45,881 bases of DNA from Bordetella parapertussis (GTDB lineage: Bacteria; Pseudomonadota; Gammaproteobacteria; Burkholderiales; Burkholderiaceae_C): the NCBI GenBank assembly GCA_945861305.1, contig CAMATW010000023.1, positions 1 to 45,881 of the forward strand, written 5' to 3'. The translations under genes were made by a program, and so were the position numbers. Every line of letters starts with the position of its first letter. The stretch's first letter is position 1. This document shows, piece after piece, positions 31,498 to 39,949 of the stretch. Below the pieces are notes generated by a model. The model was not told the DNA's origin, did not search any database, and worked only from the letters and a program-made list of their open reading frames with translations.

Positions 31498-34122
31498 ATG
31501 ACTTCAGCCCCAGTATCTGTCGCCGACATTCGGCAAAGTTTCCTCGATTTCTTCGCCACCAAAGGCCACACCGTGGTGGCTTCCAGCCCCTTGGTGTCAG
31601 GCAATGACCCTACGCTCATGTTTACCAACTCTGGCATGGTGCAGTTCAAAGACGTGTTTTTGGGCTCGGACAAGCGCTCGTATGTGCGCGCTACCTCGGT
31701 GCAAGCCTGCTTGAGAGCGGGTGGCAAACACAACGACTTGGAAAACGTGGGCTACACCGCGCGGCACCACACCTTTTTCGAAATGCTGGGCAACTGGTCG
31801 TTTGGCGACTACTTCAAGCGTGAATCGCTCAAATGGGCGTGGGAGTTGCTGACCGAGGTGTACAAACTGCCCAAAGAGCGCTTGCTGGCCACCGTTTACC
31901 AAGAGGACGACGAGGCCTACGACATTTGGACCAAAGAAATTGGCTTGCCCCCCGAGCGCGTCATCCGCATTGGTGACAACAAAGGCGGGCGCTACAAGAG
32001 CGACAACTTTTGGATGATGGCCGACACCGGCCCCTGCGGCCCCTGCTCTGAAATTTTTTACGACCACGGCGAACACATCCCTGGCGGCCCACCCGGCAGC
32101 CCCGAGGAAGATGGCGACCGCTTCATCGAAATTTGGAACAACGTGTTCATGCAGTTCAACATGGACGAAACTGGTGCGGTGACGCCTTTGCCCGCGCCCT
32201 GTGTGGACACTGGCATGGGCCTCGAGCGCTTGGCCGCCATCCTCCAGCATGTGCACAGCAATTACGAAATCGACCTGTTCGCCACCCTCATCAAAGCAGC
32301 TGCGCGTGAAACCGCTTGCGCCGACTTAGGCACCCCCTCGCTGCGCGTGATTGCCGACCATCTGCGGGCCACCGCGTTTTTGGTCAGCGATGGCGTGGTG
32401 CCCTCCAACGAGGGGCGCGGCTATGTGCAGCGGCGCATCATCCGCCGCGCCATCCGCCACGGCTACAAGCTGGGCCAAAAAACCCCGTTCTTTCACAAAC
32501 TGGTGCCCGATTTGGTGGCCCTCATGGGCGCGGCCTACCCCAGCTTGGCGGCGCAGGCCGAGCGCATCACCGCGATTTTGAAAACCGAGGAAGAGCGGTT
32601 TTACGAGACGCTGGAAATCGGCATGCACATCTTGGACGAGGCCTTGGCCAATGGCGTGAAGGTCTTGCCGGGCGAGGTGGCCTTCAAACTTCACGACACC
32701 TATGGCTTTCCGCTGGACCTGACCAACGACGTATGCCGTGAGCGGGCTTTGCAAGTCGATGAAGCGGGTTTTCATGCCGCCATGGACCGCCAAAAAAACC
32801 AAGCCCGAGCGGCGGGCAAGTTCAAGATGGACAAGGCGCTGGACTACAGCGGCGCAGCCACCTCGTTTGTGGGCTATGAGAGCCTGCAAGCCCCCGCCAA
32901 AATTTTGGCGCTTTACCACGACGGCGTGTCGGTGGCGGCTTTGAACCACGGCCAAAGCGGCGTGGTGGTGCTGGACAACACCCCTTTTTACGCCGAGAGC
33001 GGCGGCCAAGTGGGTGACGAAGGCGAGTTGGTCAGCGGCTCGGCACGCTTTGCGGTGGAAGACACCCAAAAGATCAAGGCCGATGTGTTTGGCCACCACG
33101 GCACGCTGACCCAAGGCACGCTGAATGTGGGCGACAGTCTGCAAGCCTCGGTGGGCTCTGGCGTTCGCGCCGCCACCGTGCGCAACCACAGCGCCACCCA
33201 TTTGATGCACAAGGCCTTGCGCGAGGTGCTGGGCGATCATGTGCAGCAAAAAGGCTCGCTGGTGAACGACGAGCGCACCCGTTTTGACTTTGCCCACAAC
33301 GCGCCGGTGACGGACGCGCAAATCGCCGACATTGAGGCGCGGGTGAACCATGAAATTTTGGCCAACGCCAGCACCCAAGCGCGGGTGATGGACATCGAGT
33401 CGGCGCAAAAAACCGGCGCCATGATGCTTTTTGGCGAGAAGTATGGCGAAACAGTGCGGGTGCTCGACATTGGTTCCAGCCGCGAGCTGTGCGGCGGTAC
33501 CCATGTGCTGCGCACGGGTGACATTGGCCTGTTCAAAGTGGTGTCTGAAAGCGGCGTGGCCGCAGGCGTGCGCCGCATCGAGGCGGTCACTGGTGCCAAC
33601 GCTTTGGCCTATGTGCAAACCTTGGAGCGCACCGTGCAAGAGGCGGCGGGCAGCTTGCGCACACCCACGGTGGAGCTCAACCAACGCATCCACCAAGTGC
33701 TGGACCAAGTGAAGGGGCTGGAGAAAGAGCTCGTCGCCCTTAAAGGCAAGCTGGCTTCATCGCAAGGCGATGAGCTCAGCGGTCAAGCCATCGACATCAA
33801 AGGCGTCAAGCTGCTTTCCGCACGCCTGCCCGGTGCGGACGCCAAAGCCTTGCGCGAAACCTTGGACAAGCTCAAAGACAAGCTCAAAACCGCGGTGGTG
33901 GTCTTGGCGAGCGTCGATGGCGACAAGGTGCAAATTGCTGCCGCTGTCACGGCCGACACCATGGGACGCGTCAAAGCCGGTGAGTTGGTGAATTTTGTCG
34001 CCCAGCAAGTGGGCGGCAAGGGCGGCGGCAAGCCCGACATGGCCATGGCAGGTGGCACACAGCCCGCTGGTTTGGACGCAGCCTTGGCCAGTGTGCAGGG
34101 CTGGGTGGCAGAGCGGCTTTAA
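31498..34122 (+). CDS. alaS: Alanyl-tRNA synthetase
   Basis: 874 residues, full length. The aminoacylation domain starts [23 protein letters not shown] and holds [21 protein letters not shown] and DTGMGLERL. The editing domain has [11 protein letters not shown] (zinc histidines 564 and 568) and [13 protein letters not shown] (Cys665, His669). The C-terminal C-Ala domain ends in a Gly-rich [13 protein letters not shown]. It charges tRNA-Ala and clears Ser/Gly mischarged tRNA. Convergent overlap with trmB. Confidence 0.97.
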   Translation: MTSAPVSVADIRQSFLDFFATKGHTVVASSPLVSGNDPTLMFTNSGMVQFKDVFLGSDKRSYVRATSVQACLRAGGKHNDLENVGYTARHHTFFEMLGNWSFGDYFKRESLKWAWELLTEVYKLPKERLLATVYQEDDEAYDIWTKEIGLPPERVIRIGDNKGGRYKSDNFWMMADTGPCGPCSEIFYDHGEHIPGGPPGSPEEDGDRFIEIWNNVFMQFNMDETGAVTPLPAPCVDTGMGLERLAAILQHVHSNYEIDLFATLIKAAARETACADLGTPSLRVIADHLRATAFLVSDGVVPSNEGRGYVQRRIIRRAIRHGYKLGQKTPFFHKLVPDLVALMGAAYPSLAAQAERITAILKTEEERFYETLEIGMHILDEALANGVKVLPGEVAFKLHDTYGFPLDLTNDVCRERALQVDEAGFHAAMDRQKNQARAAGKFKMDKALDYSGAATSFVGYESLQAPAKILALYHDGVSVAALNHGQSGVVVLDNTPFYAESGGQVGDEGELVSGSARFAVEDTQKIKADVFGHHGTLTQGTLNVGDSLQASVGSGVRAATVRNHSATHLMHKALREVLGDHVQQKGSLVNDERTRFDFAHNAPVTDAQIADIEARVNHEILANASTQARVMDIESAQKTGAMMLFGEKYGETVRVLDIGSSRELCGGTHVLRTGDIGLFKVVSESGVAAGVRRIEAVTGANALAYVQTLERTVQEAAGSLRTPTVELNQRIHQVLDQVKGLEKELVALKGKLASSQGDELSGQAIDIKGVKLLSARLPGADAKALRETLDKLKDKLKTAVVVLASVDGDKVQIAAAVTADTMGRVKAGELVNFVAQQVGGKGGGKPDMAMAGGTQPAGLDAALASVQGWVAERL

Positions 34123-34820
34123 GCTTTTTTAAACACTAAGTCCCATACACCGTGACCTAGGCGCAGGCCACGGTTTTCAAATTTGGTCAAGGGTCGGTAG
34201 ACGGGTTGATCGGCGTATCCATCTACACGGGGACTGGCATTCTCCAAAGCAGTCTCAGCTTGCAACACCGCCAAAATATGCTCGGCATAAGGTTGCCAGT
34301 CGGTGGCCACGTGCAGATAAGCACCGGACTTCATTCGCCCCAACAACTGCTGCACAAAGGGCGCTTGAATCAGACGGCGCTTGTGGTGGCGCAGCTTGTG
34401 CCAAGGGTCGGGAAAAAAGATATGTACCCCATCCAAGCTGTCGAGCGTCAGCATGTGATCTAACACCTCTACCGCGTCGTGTTGAACGATGCGGATATTG
34501 CCAAGGTCTTGCTCGCCCACACGTTTAAGCAATGCGCCTACGCCAGGCTCATGCACCTCGCAGCACAAAAAATTGTCTTCAGGCCTGACAGCCGCAATAT
34601 GCGCGGTGGCGTCGCCCATGCCAAACCCAATTTCCAAGATCAGCGCAGTCGTTCGACCAAACACCTTTTCAGGGTCCAAGGATTGCTGCTGAAAAGGCAA
34701 AACAAAACGCGGCCCAAGTTCTGCCAAAGCCTTGGCCTGACCCGTGGTGGTGCGACCGGCGCGGGTGACAAAACTCTTGATGGTTTTGGGGTGGGTGATG
34801 TGGGGAGGCGGGGCGGTCAT
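34119..34820 (-). CDS. trmB: tRNA (guanine-N7-)-methyltransferase
   Basis: 233 residues from ATG 34820. SAM-binding [17 protein letters not shown], then [16 protein letters not shown] and the catalytic [18 protein letters not shown] are diagnostic. [11 protein letters not shown] follows. It methylates G46 of the tRNA variable loop. It lies 23 bases downstream of gluQ on the same strand, so the two tRNA-modification genes are likely an operon. Confidence 0.95.
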   Translation of the reverse strand: MTAPPPHITHPKTIKSFVTRAGRTTTGQAKALAELGPRFVLPFQQQSLDPEKVFGRTTALILEIGFGMGDATAHIAAVRPEDNFLCCEVHEPGVGALLKRVGEQDLGNIRIVQHDAVEVLDHMLTLDSLDGVHIFFPDPWHKLRHHKRRLIQAPFVQQLLGRMKSGAYLHVATDWQPYAEHILAVLQAETALENASPRVDGYADQPVYRPLTKFENRGLRLGHGVWDLVFKKA

Positions 34821-34843
34821 GGGCAAAAGTGAAGTGGGGTGGA

Positions 34844-35716
34844 TTATCTGCCCCAGATTTCAAGCCCAGCCCAATGCTTCAGAGCTTGTTCGCAAGTCCC
34901 ATGAAAAGCCGGCAAGCCCAGCACTTTGGCAGCGTCATTCAACGCTGCCATTGGTTGGCTCAAGTCCAGTGGATGTGCCCCGTTTTGCTTGCTGAGCTTT
35001 TCGCCATCAGCGCCCATCACCAAGGGCGTGTGCGCGTAAAGGGGCGAAGGCAGGCTCAGCGCTTCTTGCAGCAGCATTTGGCGAGGCGTGTTGTCGGCCA
35101 AATCCGCGCCGCGCACCACATGGGTGATGCCTTGAAACGCATCGTCCACCACCACCGCCAATTGGTAAGCCCACAGGCCATCGGCGCGCTTGAGCACAAA
35201 GTCGCCGACCTCTTGCGCCACATTTTGTTGTTGTCTGCCAAGCCAGCGGTCGTGCCACACCCAAGGCGTGGTCAGCGATAAATCATCCATAACTTTTTGC
35301 ACGTTCAGGCGCCATGCCCTAGCTGCCTTGCCCTTCAAGCCTTCTCGACATGTGCCGGTGTAAACCGTCGTGTGGTGCCGCTGGGGTTGGCCTTGTGCGT
35401 CTTCAATGTCTTTGCGCGAACAACCACAGGGGTAAGCCCAATCCTTGGCAAGCAATTGGTCTAAAGCCCATTGATAAGCCTGTCCACGTTGTGATTGGTA
35501 AAGCACTTCGTCGTTTGGCAGCATGCCGCAATGGGCCAATTGTTTCAAGATGATTTCATCTGCGCCAGGCACACACCGCGGAGTGTCCACATCTTCGATA
35601 CGCACCCGCCATTGACCCCCGTGATGACGCGCATCCAGCCAACTGGCCAGCGCCGCGACCAAAGAACCAGCGTGCAAAGGGCCGGTTGGGGAGGGTGCGA
35701 AGCGGCCTAGGTACAT
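34844..35716 (-). CDS. gluQ: Glutamyl-Q tRNA(Asp) synthetase
   Basis: 290 residues from ATG 35716 ([30 protein letters not shown]), the usual length. An open frame extends upstream to 35803 but would run into the puc promoter. The HIGH-like [11 protein letters not shown], the zinc-binding CGC ... YTGTCR and the KMSKS-like EKLSKQNG are present; the tRNA anticodon-binding domain is missing, as expected. It attaches glutamate to queuosine in tRNA-Asp, a product that needs QueG (encoded at the other end of the window). Confidence 0.93.
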   Translation of the reverse strand: MYLGRFAPSPTGPLHAGSLVAALASWLDARHHGGQWRVRIEDVDTPRCVPGADEIILKQLAHCGMLPNDEVLYQSQRGQAYQWALDQLLAKDWAYPCGCSRKDIEDAQGQPQRHHTTVYTGTCREGLKGKAARAWRLNVQKVMDDLSLTTPWVWHDRWLGRQQQNVAQEVGDFVLKRADGLWAYQLAVVVDDAFQGITHVVRGADLADNTPRQMLLQEALSLPSPLYAHTPLVMGADGEKLSKQNGAHPLDLSQPMAALNDAAKVLGLPAFHGTCEQALKHWAGLEIWGR

Positions 35717-35782
35717 GGAATGGTCAGTAATTTCAAGGGTTTTGCGATGCAGATCACTGTAACCCAATGGTAAACCCCTAAA

Positions 35783-35804
35783 TGTGTAAATAATTCTTGA
35801 CACA
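35783..35804. promoter_or_regulatory. PpsR/CrtJ-type operator upstream of pucB
   Basis: TGTGT, twelve bases, then ACACA: the inner TGT-N12-ACA is the PpsR/CrtJ consensus, here extended to five matching bases on each side. It overlaps the first bases of the -35 hexamer. PpsR/CrtJ represses (in some betaproteobacteria also activates) photosynthesis genes under oxygen. Whether this genome encodes PpsR cannot be seen here. Confidence 0.72.
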
Positions 35805-35824
35805 TCTGTGTGTCAACTTAGAAT
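35797..35824 (+). promoter_or_regulatory. puc promoter (-35/-10) with an overlapping 20-bp palindrome
   Basis: TTGACA (35797-35802) and TAGAAT (35819-35824) with a 16-base spacer form a strong sigma70-type promoter about 105 bases upstream of pucB. The -35 is also the left arm of a perfect palindrome: TTGACACA, TCTG, TGTGTCAA (35797-35816). This second symmetric site shares the ACACA half of the PpsR-type operator, so two dimers could compete or stack on the -35. Confidence 0.7.
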
Positions 35825-35881
35825 AACAATAAGAAAGTAGGGTTTTAAGAATTTGTGGCCATGGGGGTCATAAATAACCCT

Positions 35882-35898
35882 CGTGCGGGTTCAGCACG
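35882..35898 (+). other. Leader hairpin upstream of pucB
   Basis: CGTGC, GGGTTCA, GCACG form a small stem-loop in the pucB leader about 30 bases before the start codon, ahead of the AAGGAG at 35915-35920. It might affect mRNA stability; no proven role. Confidence 0.4.
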
Positions 35899-35928
35899 GA
35901 CGTGAAGATCTTTCAAGGAGATAACAAC

Positions 35929-36075
35929 ATGTCAGATAGAGTCGGGCCAACAGGTCTCACAGAAGCCGAGTCAGAAGAGATTCATCGGCACCTCATCCAG
36001 GGAACTCAAATCTTTGGAATGATTGCCGCGCTGGCGCATTTGCTTGCGTACATCTATTCCCCTTGGCTGAAATAA
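35929..36075 (+). CDS. pucB: LH2 light-harvesting beta chain (PucB)
   Basis: 48 residues, with a strong AAGGAG site eight bases upstream. The single membrane helix is about residues 25-45. H37 (in ALAHLLAYIYSPWL) is the B850 bacteriochlorophyll ligand; H19 (EEIHRHLIQGT) matches the conserved beta-His near B800. The LH2 motif GTR is GTQ here: Gln27 replaces the Arg that hydrogen-bonds the B800 acetyl group (beta -10 relative to His37). The C-terminal YIYSPWL is more aromatic than the usual ATPWL. It pairs with PucA in a peripheral antenna ring in the inner membrane. LH1 beta was considered, but the GT(Q)IF and the partner alpha chain favour LH2. Confidence 0.93.
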   Translation: MSDRVGPTGLTEAESEEIHRHLIQGTQIFGMIAALAHLLAYIYSPWLK

Positions 36076-36087
36076 TAGGAGAACCAC

Positions 36088-36279
36088 ATGATCTACGGAA
36101 AAATTTGGACAGTGGTCAAGCCTTCAGTGGGCATTCCTATTTTCATCGCTGCAGTCGCTATTGCATCGTTCTCGGTGCATTTGGCGCTGACCCTCAACAC
36201 CACTTGGGTCAAGAAATTCTTGAATGGCAGTGCGGCGACAGCTGCGGTCACACAGACCGTTGCGACGCCAACGGCTTAA
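36088..36279 (+). CDS. pucA: LH2 light-harvesting alpha chain (PucA), Phe44-Leu45 type
   Basis: 63 residues, with an AGGAG site six bases before the ATG. GKIWTVVKPSVGIPIFI at the N-terminus is LH2 alpha, and His31 (SVHLAL) binds B850. Counting from Met1, positions 44 and 45 are Phe and Leu (TTWVKKFLNG). Tyr-Trp or Tyr-Tyr occur here in B800-850 complexes and Phe-Leu in the B800-820 complex of Rhodoblastus acidophilus 7050; in Rhodobacter sphaeroides the same substitutions shift the band towards 826 nm. The tail after residue 47 is Ala/Thr-rich and extended. Follows pucB by 12 bases. Confidence 0.94.
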   Translation: MIYGKIWTVVKPSVGIPIFIAAVAIASFSVHLALTLNTTWVKKFLNGSAATAAVTQTVATPTA

Positions 36280-36299
36280 GTTCGGTTATTTCATTTAGG

Positions 36300-36334
36300 A
36301 TGGGCCGGATTGCTTGTCTTTCCGGTCCATTTTT
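36300..36334 (+). terminator. Intrinsic terminator/attenuator between pucA and pucC
   Basis: Arms ATGGGCCGGA (36300-36309) and TCCGGTCCAT (36321-36330) form a 10-bp stem (one G-U) with an 11-base loop and a TTTTT run straight after. It ends four bases before the pucC ATG and leaves no clear ribosome binding site for pucC. It should hold pucC expression well below pucBA, the usual pattern in puc operons. Confidence 0.78.
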
Positions 36335-36337
36335 AAT

Positions 36338-37699
36338 ATGAGTGCTTCTCCCAAACTTTCTCGCTCATGGCTTCATGTCAGCCTTAAGTTTCTTCCATTC
36401 GCCGATGCAGCCACCGATACGCTGCCTTTAAGCCGGCTTTTACGTCTATCTCTTTTTCAAATTTCGGTTGGCATGGCCTTAGCCATGCTGATTGGTACGC
36501 TCAACCGCGTCATGATCGTTGAGCTCAAAGTACCCGCCGCCTTGGTGGCCATCATGATTGCCTTGCCTTTGTTGTTTGCACCTTTTCGTGCCCTGATAGG
36601 TTTTCGCTCCGATCACCACCGCTCGGCCTTGGGCTGGCGTCGTGTTCCCTATATTTGGATGGGTACCTTGCTGCAGTTTGGCGGTTTTGCCATCATGCCC
36701 TTTGCTTTGCTGGTTTTAGGTCGCATGGGCCAAGCCGCGAATGCCCCCGACTGGGTGGGCCATTTGGGTGCAGGCATGGCTTTTTTGCTGGTGGGTGCCG
36801 GTATGCACATCACCCAGACGGCAGGTTTGGCGTTGGCCACTGATTTATCCCCTCCGGAATCTCGCCCCAAAGTCGTGGGGCTGATGTATTTCATGCTGTT
36901 GGTGGGCATGATTTTCAGTTCCCTTATTTTTGGTTATTTATTGCGTGACTTTTCTCCAGGTGCTTTGATCCGATCGGTGCAAGGCGCAGCGGTGCTGACC
37001 TTGGTGCTCAATGTCACCGCCTTGTGGAAGCAAGAAGCGCGGACCCAACGCTTGGGTAACCCCCATGAAGCAGACGTCGATTTTGTTGCCGCCCTCAAAC
37101 TCTTTACCCAAGGTGACGAAGCGCTCAGGCGTTTGGTGGCTGTCGGCTTAGGCACCATGGCTTTCAGCATGGGAGACGTGTTGCTCGAACCCTTTGGCGG
37201 GGAAATTTTGCATTTAGCGGTGTCGGACACCACTTTGTTGACGGCCTTGCTGGCTTTTGGTGGTTTGACGGGTTTTGCTTGGGCTTCCAATGTTCTTGGT
37301 CGTGGCGCTGACCCGTTTCGCATGGCCTGTGGTGGTGTGTTGGTGGGTGTGCCAGCGTTCAGCGCTATCTTGATGTCAGCACCGCAGGCATCCTTGCTGT
37401 TGTTTGCTTTAGGCACCTTGTTCATTGGCTTTGGTGCAGGACTTTTTGGTCACGGCACCTTGACCGCCACCATGAACCACGCGCCTGGGGGCCAAGCCGG
37501 TCTGGCTTTGGGGGCTTGGGGCGCGGTGCAAGCCACAGCCGCTGGTTTTGCCATGGGATTGGGCGGTATCATTCGCGACCTGATGGCGTTGGTGGTGGAT
37601 TCTGGAACGGCTTATGCCTTTGTGTACAGCCTCGAAGTGGTGTTGTTGCTCATTACTCTTTATGCCATGTATCCTCTCATTGCCAAAAAAAATCGCTAA
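36338..37699 (+). CDS. pucC: LH2 assembly factor / BCH transporter-like membrane protein PucC
   Basis: 453 residues from ATG 36338, with about twelve membrane helices of the MFS fold. LPFADAATDTLPLSRLLRLSLFQISVGMALAMLIGTLNRVMIVEL, then LLFAPFRALIGFRSDHHRSALGWRRVPYIWMGTLLQFGG, are family signatures shared with PucC, LhaA and BchG-linked Bch2. It helps assemble the antenna, probably by delivering bacteriochlorophyll. An in-frame TTG at 36314 lies within the attenuator hairpin and is less likely. Confidence 0.93.
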   Translation: MSASPKLSRSWLHVSLKFLPFADAATDTLPLSRLLRLSLFQISVGMALAMLIGTLNRVMIVELKVPAALVAIMIALPLLFAPFRALIGFRSDHHRSALGWRRVPYIWMGTLLQFGGFAIMPFALLVLGRMGQAANAPDWVGHLGAGMAFLLVGAGMHITQTAGLALATDLSPPESRPKVVGLMYFMLLVGMIFSSLIFGYLLRDFSPGALIRSVQGAAVLTLVLNVTALWKQEARTQRLGNPHEADVDFVAALKLFTQGDEALRRLVAVGLGTMAFSMGDVLLEPFGGEILHLAVSDTTLLTALLAFGGLTGFAWASNVLGRGADPFRMACGGVLVGVPAFSAILMSAPQASLLLFALGTLFIGFGAGLFGHGTLTATMNHAPGGQAGLALGAWGAVQATAAGFAMGLGGIIRDLMALVVDSGTAYAFVYSLEVVLLLITLYAMYPLIAKKNR

Positions 37700-37735
37700 C
37701 CTTCAACCTCATTTTTAAACCCAAGGAGACACACC

Positions 37736-37828
37736 ATGAAAACACACCACATCCTTTTAATAATGTGGGTCCTTTTGATGTTGTTTATGTTGGCCAATTG
37801 GTTCAATAAGCCCTATAAGAAAAAGTAA
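37736..37828 (+). CDS. Small single-helix membrane protein at the end of the puc operon
   Basis: A 30-residue reading frame with an excellent AAGGAG seven bases upstream, 36 bases after the pucC stop. The protein is MKTHHILLIMWVLLMLFMLA, then NWFNKPYKKK: one hydrophobic helix (about residues 5-20), two N-terminal histidines and a basic aromatic tail. It ends four bases before the stop of the convergent FAD gene. I recognise no family. Position after pucC and size suggest an antenna accessory or gamma-type subunit, but this is inference. No other frame in this gap looks coding. Confidence 0.68.
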   Translation: MKTHHILLIMWVLLMLFMLANWFNKPYKKK

Positions 37829-37832
37829 CTCT

Positions 37833-38870
37833 CTAGGCTGGCGCATGTATGCTGAGCGCCAGACTCAGTCCGCTGACAAAGGCGTCTTCGACACGGTGAC
37901 CAATCAGCCAGTCACCGCACATACCTATTTGCAGTGCCTCGTCCCAGAAAAAAGCCTGACCCGCTGGTGCCAGGGTTTTGGCATATCGCCACAGGTGCAA
38001 CTGGCTAAAGCCCGGCTCTGCCCTGATACCCGTTAATTCCGCAAACGCTTTCAACAATTTCGCCTCAACCCGCGCCTCATCGTCTTGCACATGCTCTTGT
38101 GACCAAGCCGCACTGGCTTGCACCGTCCAACGCTCTATGGGCGAGCGCCCAGGCTTGGAAGACTCACGCGCCACCCAGGCAATGCGGTGATGGGTGCTTT
38201 GCGCCACGTTCCATTGGGGACCCATTTGTCCAAGCCCTGGTTGCACCAAGGGGAAGGCCAGCATCAGCGTCCAGCAGGGGGCGACGCTCACGGCTTCGGT
38301 GGCTGCCAAGGCCTTGAATTGGGCTGCGGGTACGCCAGACTGGCGCAAGAGATAAGCGGCTTGCACATTAGGTATGGCTAACACCACACTGTCAAAGGTA
38401 CCCAGCACTTTGTCGTCAGCGCTTACCAACTGCCATTGAGAGCCTAGTCGGCGCAGGGCTTTGACGCTGGTGTTGCAAAAGAGTTGTCTTGCATCTGCCA
38501 AGGGAGACGCCCAGTGCCTGACCAAGTCGTTCATGGCAGGTGCACCCACAAAATGCAGCTCGCGCGCAGGCTTGGGCACTTCTATCACCCTGCCCAGCGG
38601 GTCCCGCACCTGCACTGAACTGGCGCTCCAAGGTTTGCACAAAGCTTGTGTGCCAGGGACCTCGTTAAGCGCTCGCATAAAGCGCTCGTCGCGCACCGTG
38701 AAGTACTGCGCGCCATGGTCAAACCCGCCGTAAGGCGTGTCGCGAGTTGCCATGCGACCACCTGCGCCTTTGCTCTTTTCAAATACGCTGACACGATGGC
38801 CTGCTTGGACCAAGGTTCTTGCGGCGGTGATGCCAGCCATGCCAGCACCGATGACAGCGATTTTTTTCAT
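37833..38870 (-). CDS. NAD/FAD-dependent amine-oxidase-like protein (renalase/COG3380 type)
   Basis: 345 residues from ATG 38870. The Rossmann motif is KIAVIGAGMAGITAARTLVQAG, then FEKSKGAGGRMATRD and FDHGAQYFTVRDERFM, typical of renalase-like flavoproteins. The C-terminal WRYAKTLAPAGQAFFWDEALQIGMCGDWLIGHRVEDAFVSGL closes the FAD site. The substrate is unknown. It is coupled to the upstream LysR gene by an ATGA overlap and converges on the puc operon, but is on its own transcript. Confidence 0.82.
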   Translation of the reverse strand: MKKIAVIGAGMAGITAARTLVQAGHRVSVFEKSKGAGGRMATRDTPYGGFDHGAQYFTVRDERFMRALNEVPGTQALCKPWSASSVQVRDPLGRVIEVPKPARELHFVGAPAMNDLVRHWASPLADARQLFCNTSVKALRRLGSQWQLVSADDKVLGTFDSVVLAIPNVQAAYLLRQSGVPAAQFKALAATEAVSVAPCWTLMLAFPLVQPGLGQMGPQWNVAQSTHHRIAWVARESSKPGRSPIERWTVQASAAWSQEHVQDDEARVEAKLLKAFAELTGIRAEPGFSQLHLWRYAKTLAPAGQAFFWDEALQIGMCGDWLIGHRVEDAFVSGLSLALSIHAPA

Positions 38871-39859
38871 AGGTCTGACTCTACACCGAGTCGGGGGCTT
38901 TGGGGGGCTTTGCGTAACAAGGCGTTGCGTGTCGTGCTGTGGCTGAGTTGTTGCAACCACCATTGCAGGGCTTTATCGCCGGCGGGTTGACCTTTGGGAC
39001 TGGGGTTTTCACGCCATGCATAACTCACCATTGCAAGGCGTAAGGGGCGCATTACCTCGCAAACACTGAGCAAGCCTTGGTCAATATAAGGCTGTGCCAA
39101 AGTGTAGGGCAAAAAGCCTGCTCCCAAACCACGCAACTGGGCCTGTAACTTGGCTTGCATACTGGGCACAGTGAACACATCTTGGCCAGCGAGCAGACCA
39201 AAGGTCAGACCACTGCCTTGGGGCACCGAGTCGGCCACAGCCACCGCACGGTGGGCTTGTATCAAACTGTCGCTCAGCGGTTGCACCATATGGGCCAAGG
39301 GATGCTGAGGGGCCACTGCAAAAACAAACTCCACCTCGCCTAACGGCGCAAAACGCATCCCCGCGTTATTGCTGTATTGGTCGCTTACCCCCACGGACAA
39401 ATCGGCTTGGCCTGAGGTTAAAGCGCTCAAGGTGCCGCTCAAAGTTTCATTGCGAAGCTTTAAACGCGTAGGCGGGTTGAGCGAAAAAAACGTTTCGCTC
39501 AATTCCATCATGGTTTGAAAATCGATGATGGCGTCTACTGCGATGGTAAGTTGGCTCTCCCATCCGGTGGCCACCCGTTTGACGCGGTGCGCGATGCTGT
39601 CCATGTCCAGTAGCAAACGGCTGCCTTCATTAAGTAGTTCACGACCCGCCGCCGTGAGCTTGGCTTGTCGCGAAGAGCGTGTGAACAGCAACACATCCAG
39701 CGCCTCCTCCATTTGACGTACGCGGTAGCTCAAGGCACTGGGGACCACGCCTATCTCGCGTGCGGCTCCCGCAAAACTCCCTTTTTCAGCGATGGCATTG
39801 AGCATGAAGAGGGCGTCGGGGGTCAGGACATCACGGGCAGAGGACATAAAAAGGCTCAT
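38867..39859 (-). CDS. LysR-type transcriptional regulator
   Basis: 330 residues from ATG 39859 (ATG 39847 also possible). The N-terminal winged helix is FMLNAIAEKGSFAGAAREIGVVPSALSYRVRQMEEAL; the periplasmic-binding-type effector domain starts near residue 95 with LTIAVDAIIDF. It is divergent from pirin with about 90 bases between starts. Likely autoregulates and controls the pirin-DoxX-flavodoxin set or the coupled FAD gene (inference). Confidence 0.9.
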   Translation of the reverse strand: MSLFMSSARDVLTPDALFMLNAIAEKGSFAGAAREIGVVPSALSYRVRQMEEALDVLLFTRSSRQAKLTAAGRELLNEGSRLLLDMDSIAHRVKRVATGWESQLTIAVDAIIDFQTMMELSETFFSLNPPTRLKLRNETLSGTLSALTSGQADLSVGVSDQYSNNAGMRFAPLGEVEFVFAVAPQHPLAHMVQPLSDSLIQAHRAVAVADSVPQGSGLTFGLLAGQDVFTVPSMQAKLQAQLRGLGAGFLPYTLAQPYIDQGLLSVCEVMRPLRLAMVSYAWRENPSPKGQPAGDKALQWWLQQLSHSTTRNALLRKAPQSPRLGVESDL

Positions 39860-39871
39860 TGATCAAATTAT

Positions 39872-39888
39872 TTGAATGATGCCATCAA
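39872..39888. promoter_or_regulatory. Possible LysR operator in the LysR-pirin gap
   Basis: TTGA, nine bases, TCAA, in the divergent promoter region and 13 bases from the LysR start. It has the symmetry expected of LysR-type sites but is short and could be chance. Confidence 0.35.
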
Positions 39889-39949
39889 TTTCATACATCC
39901 CAACGAGAACTTTGGTCTAGTAAATTCATCCTTCTTCGAGATAAAAACC

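Noticed and set aside
32326..33708. Long open frame on the minus strand (460 codons) inside alaS
   Set aside because: It is fully antisense to a clear alaS, is His/Val/Ala-rich as reverse reads of GC-rich genes are, and has no recognisable domain.
35717..35803. Upstream extension of gluQ
   Set aside because: It would overlap the puc promoter and PpsR-type site, and the conserved [15 protein letters not shown] start is at 35716.
35929..36279. LH1 (pufBA) instead of LH2 genes
   Set aside because: The alpha chain has GKIWTVVKP and TTW, both LH2 traits, pucC follows, and no pufL/pufM genes are present.
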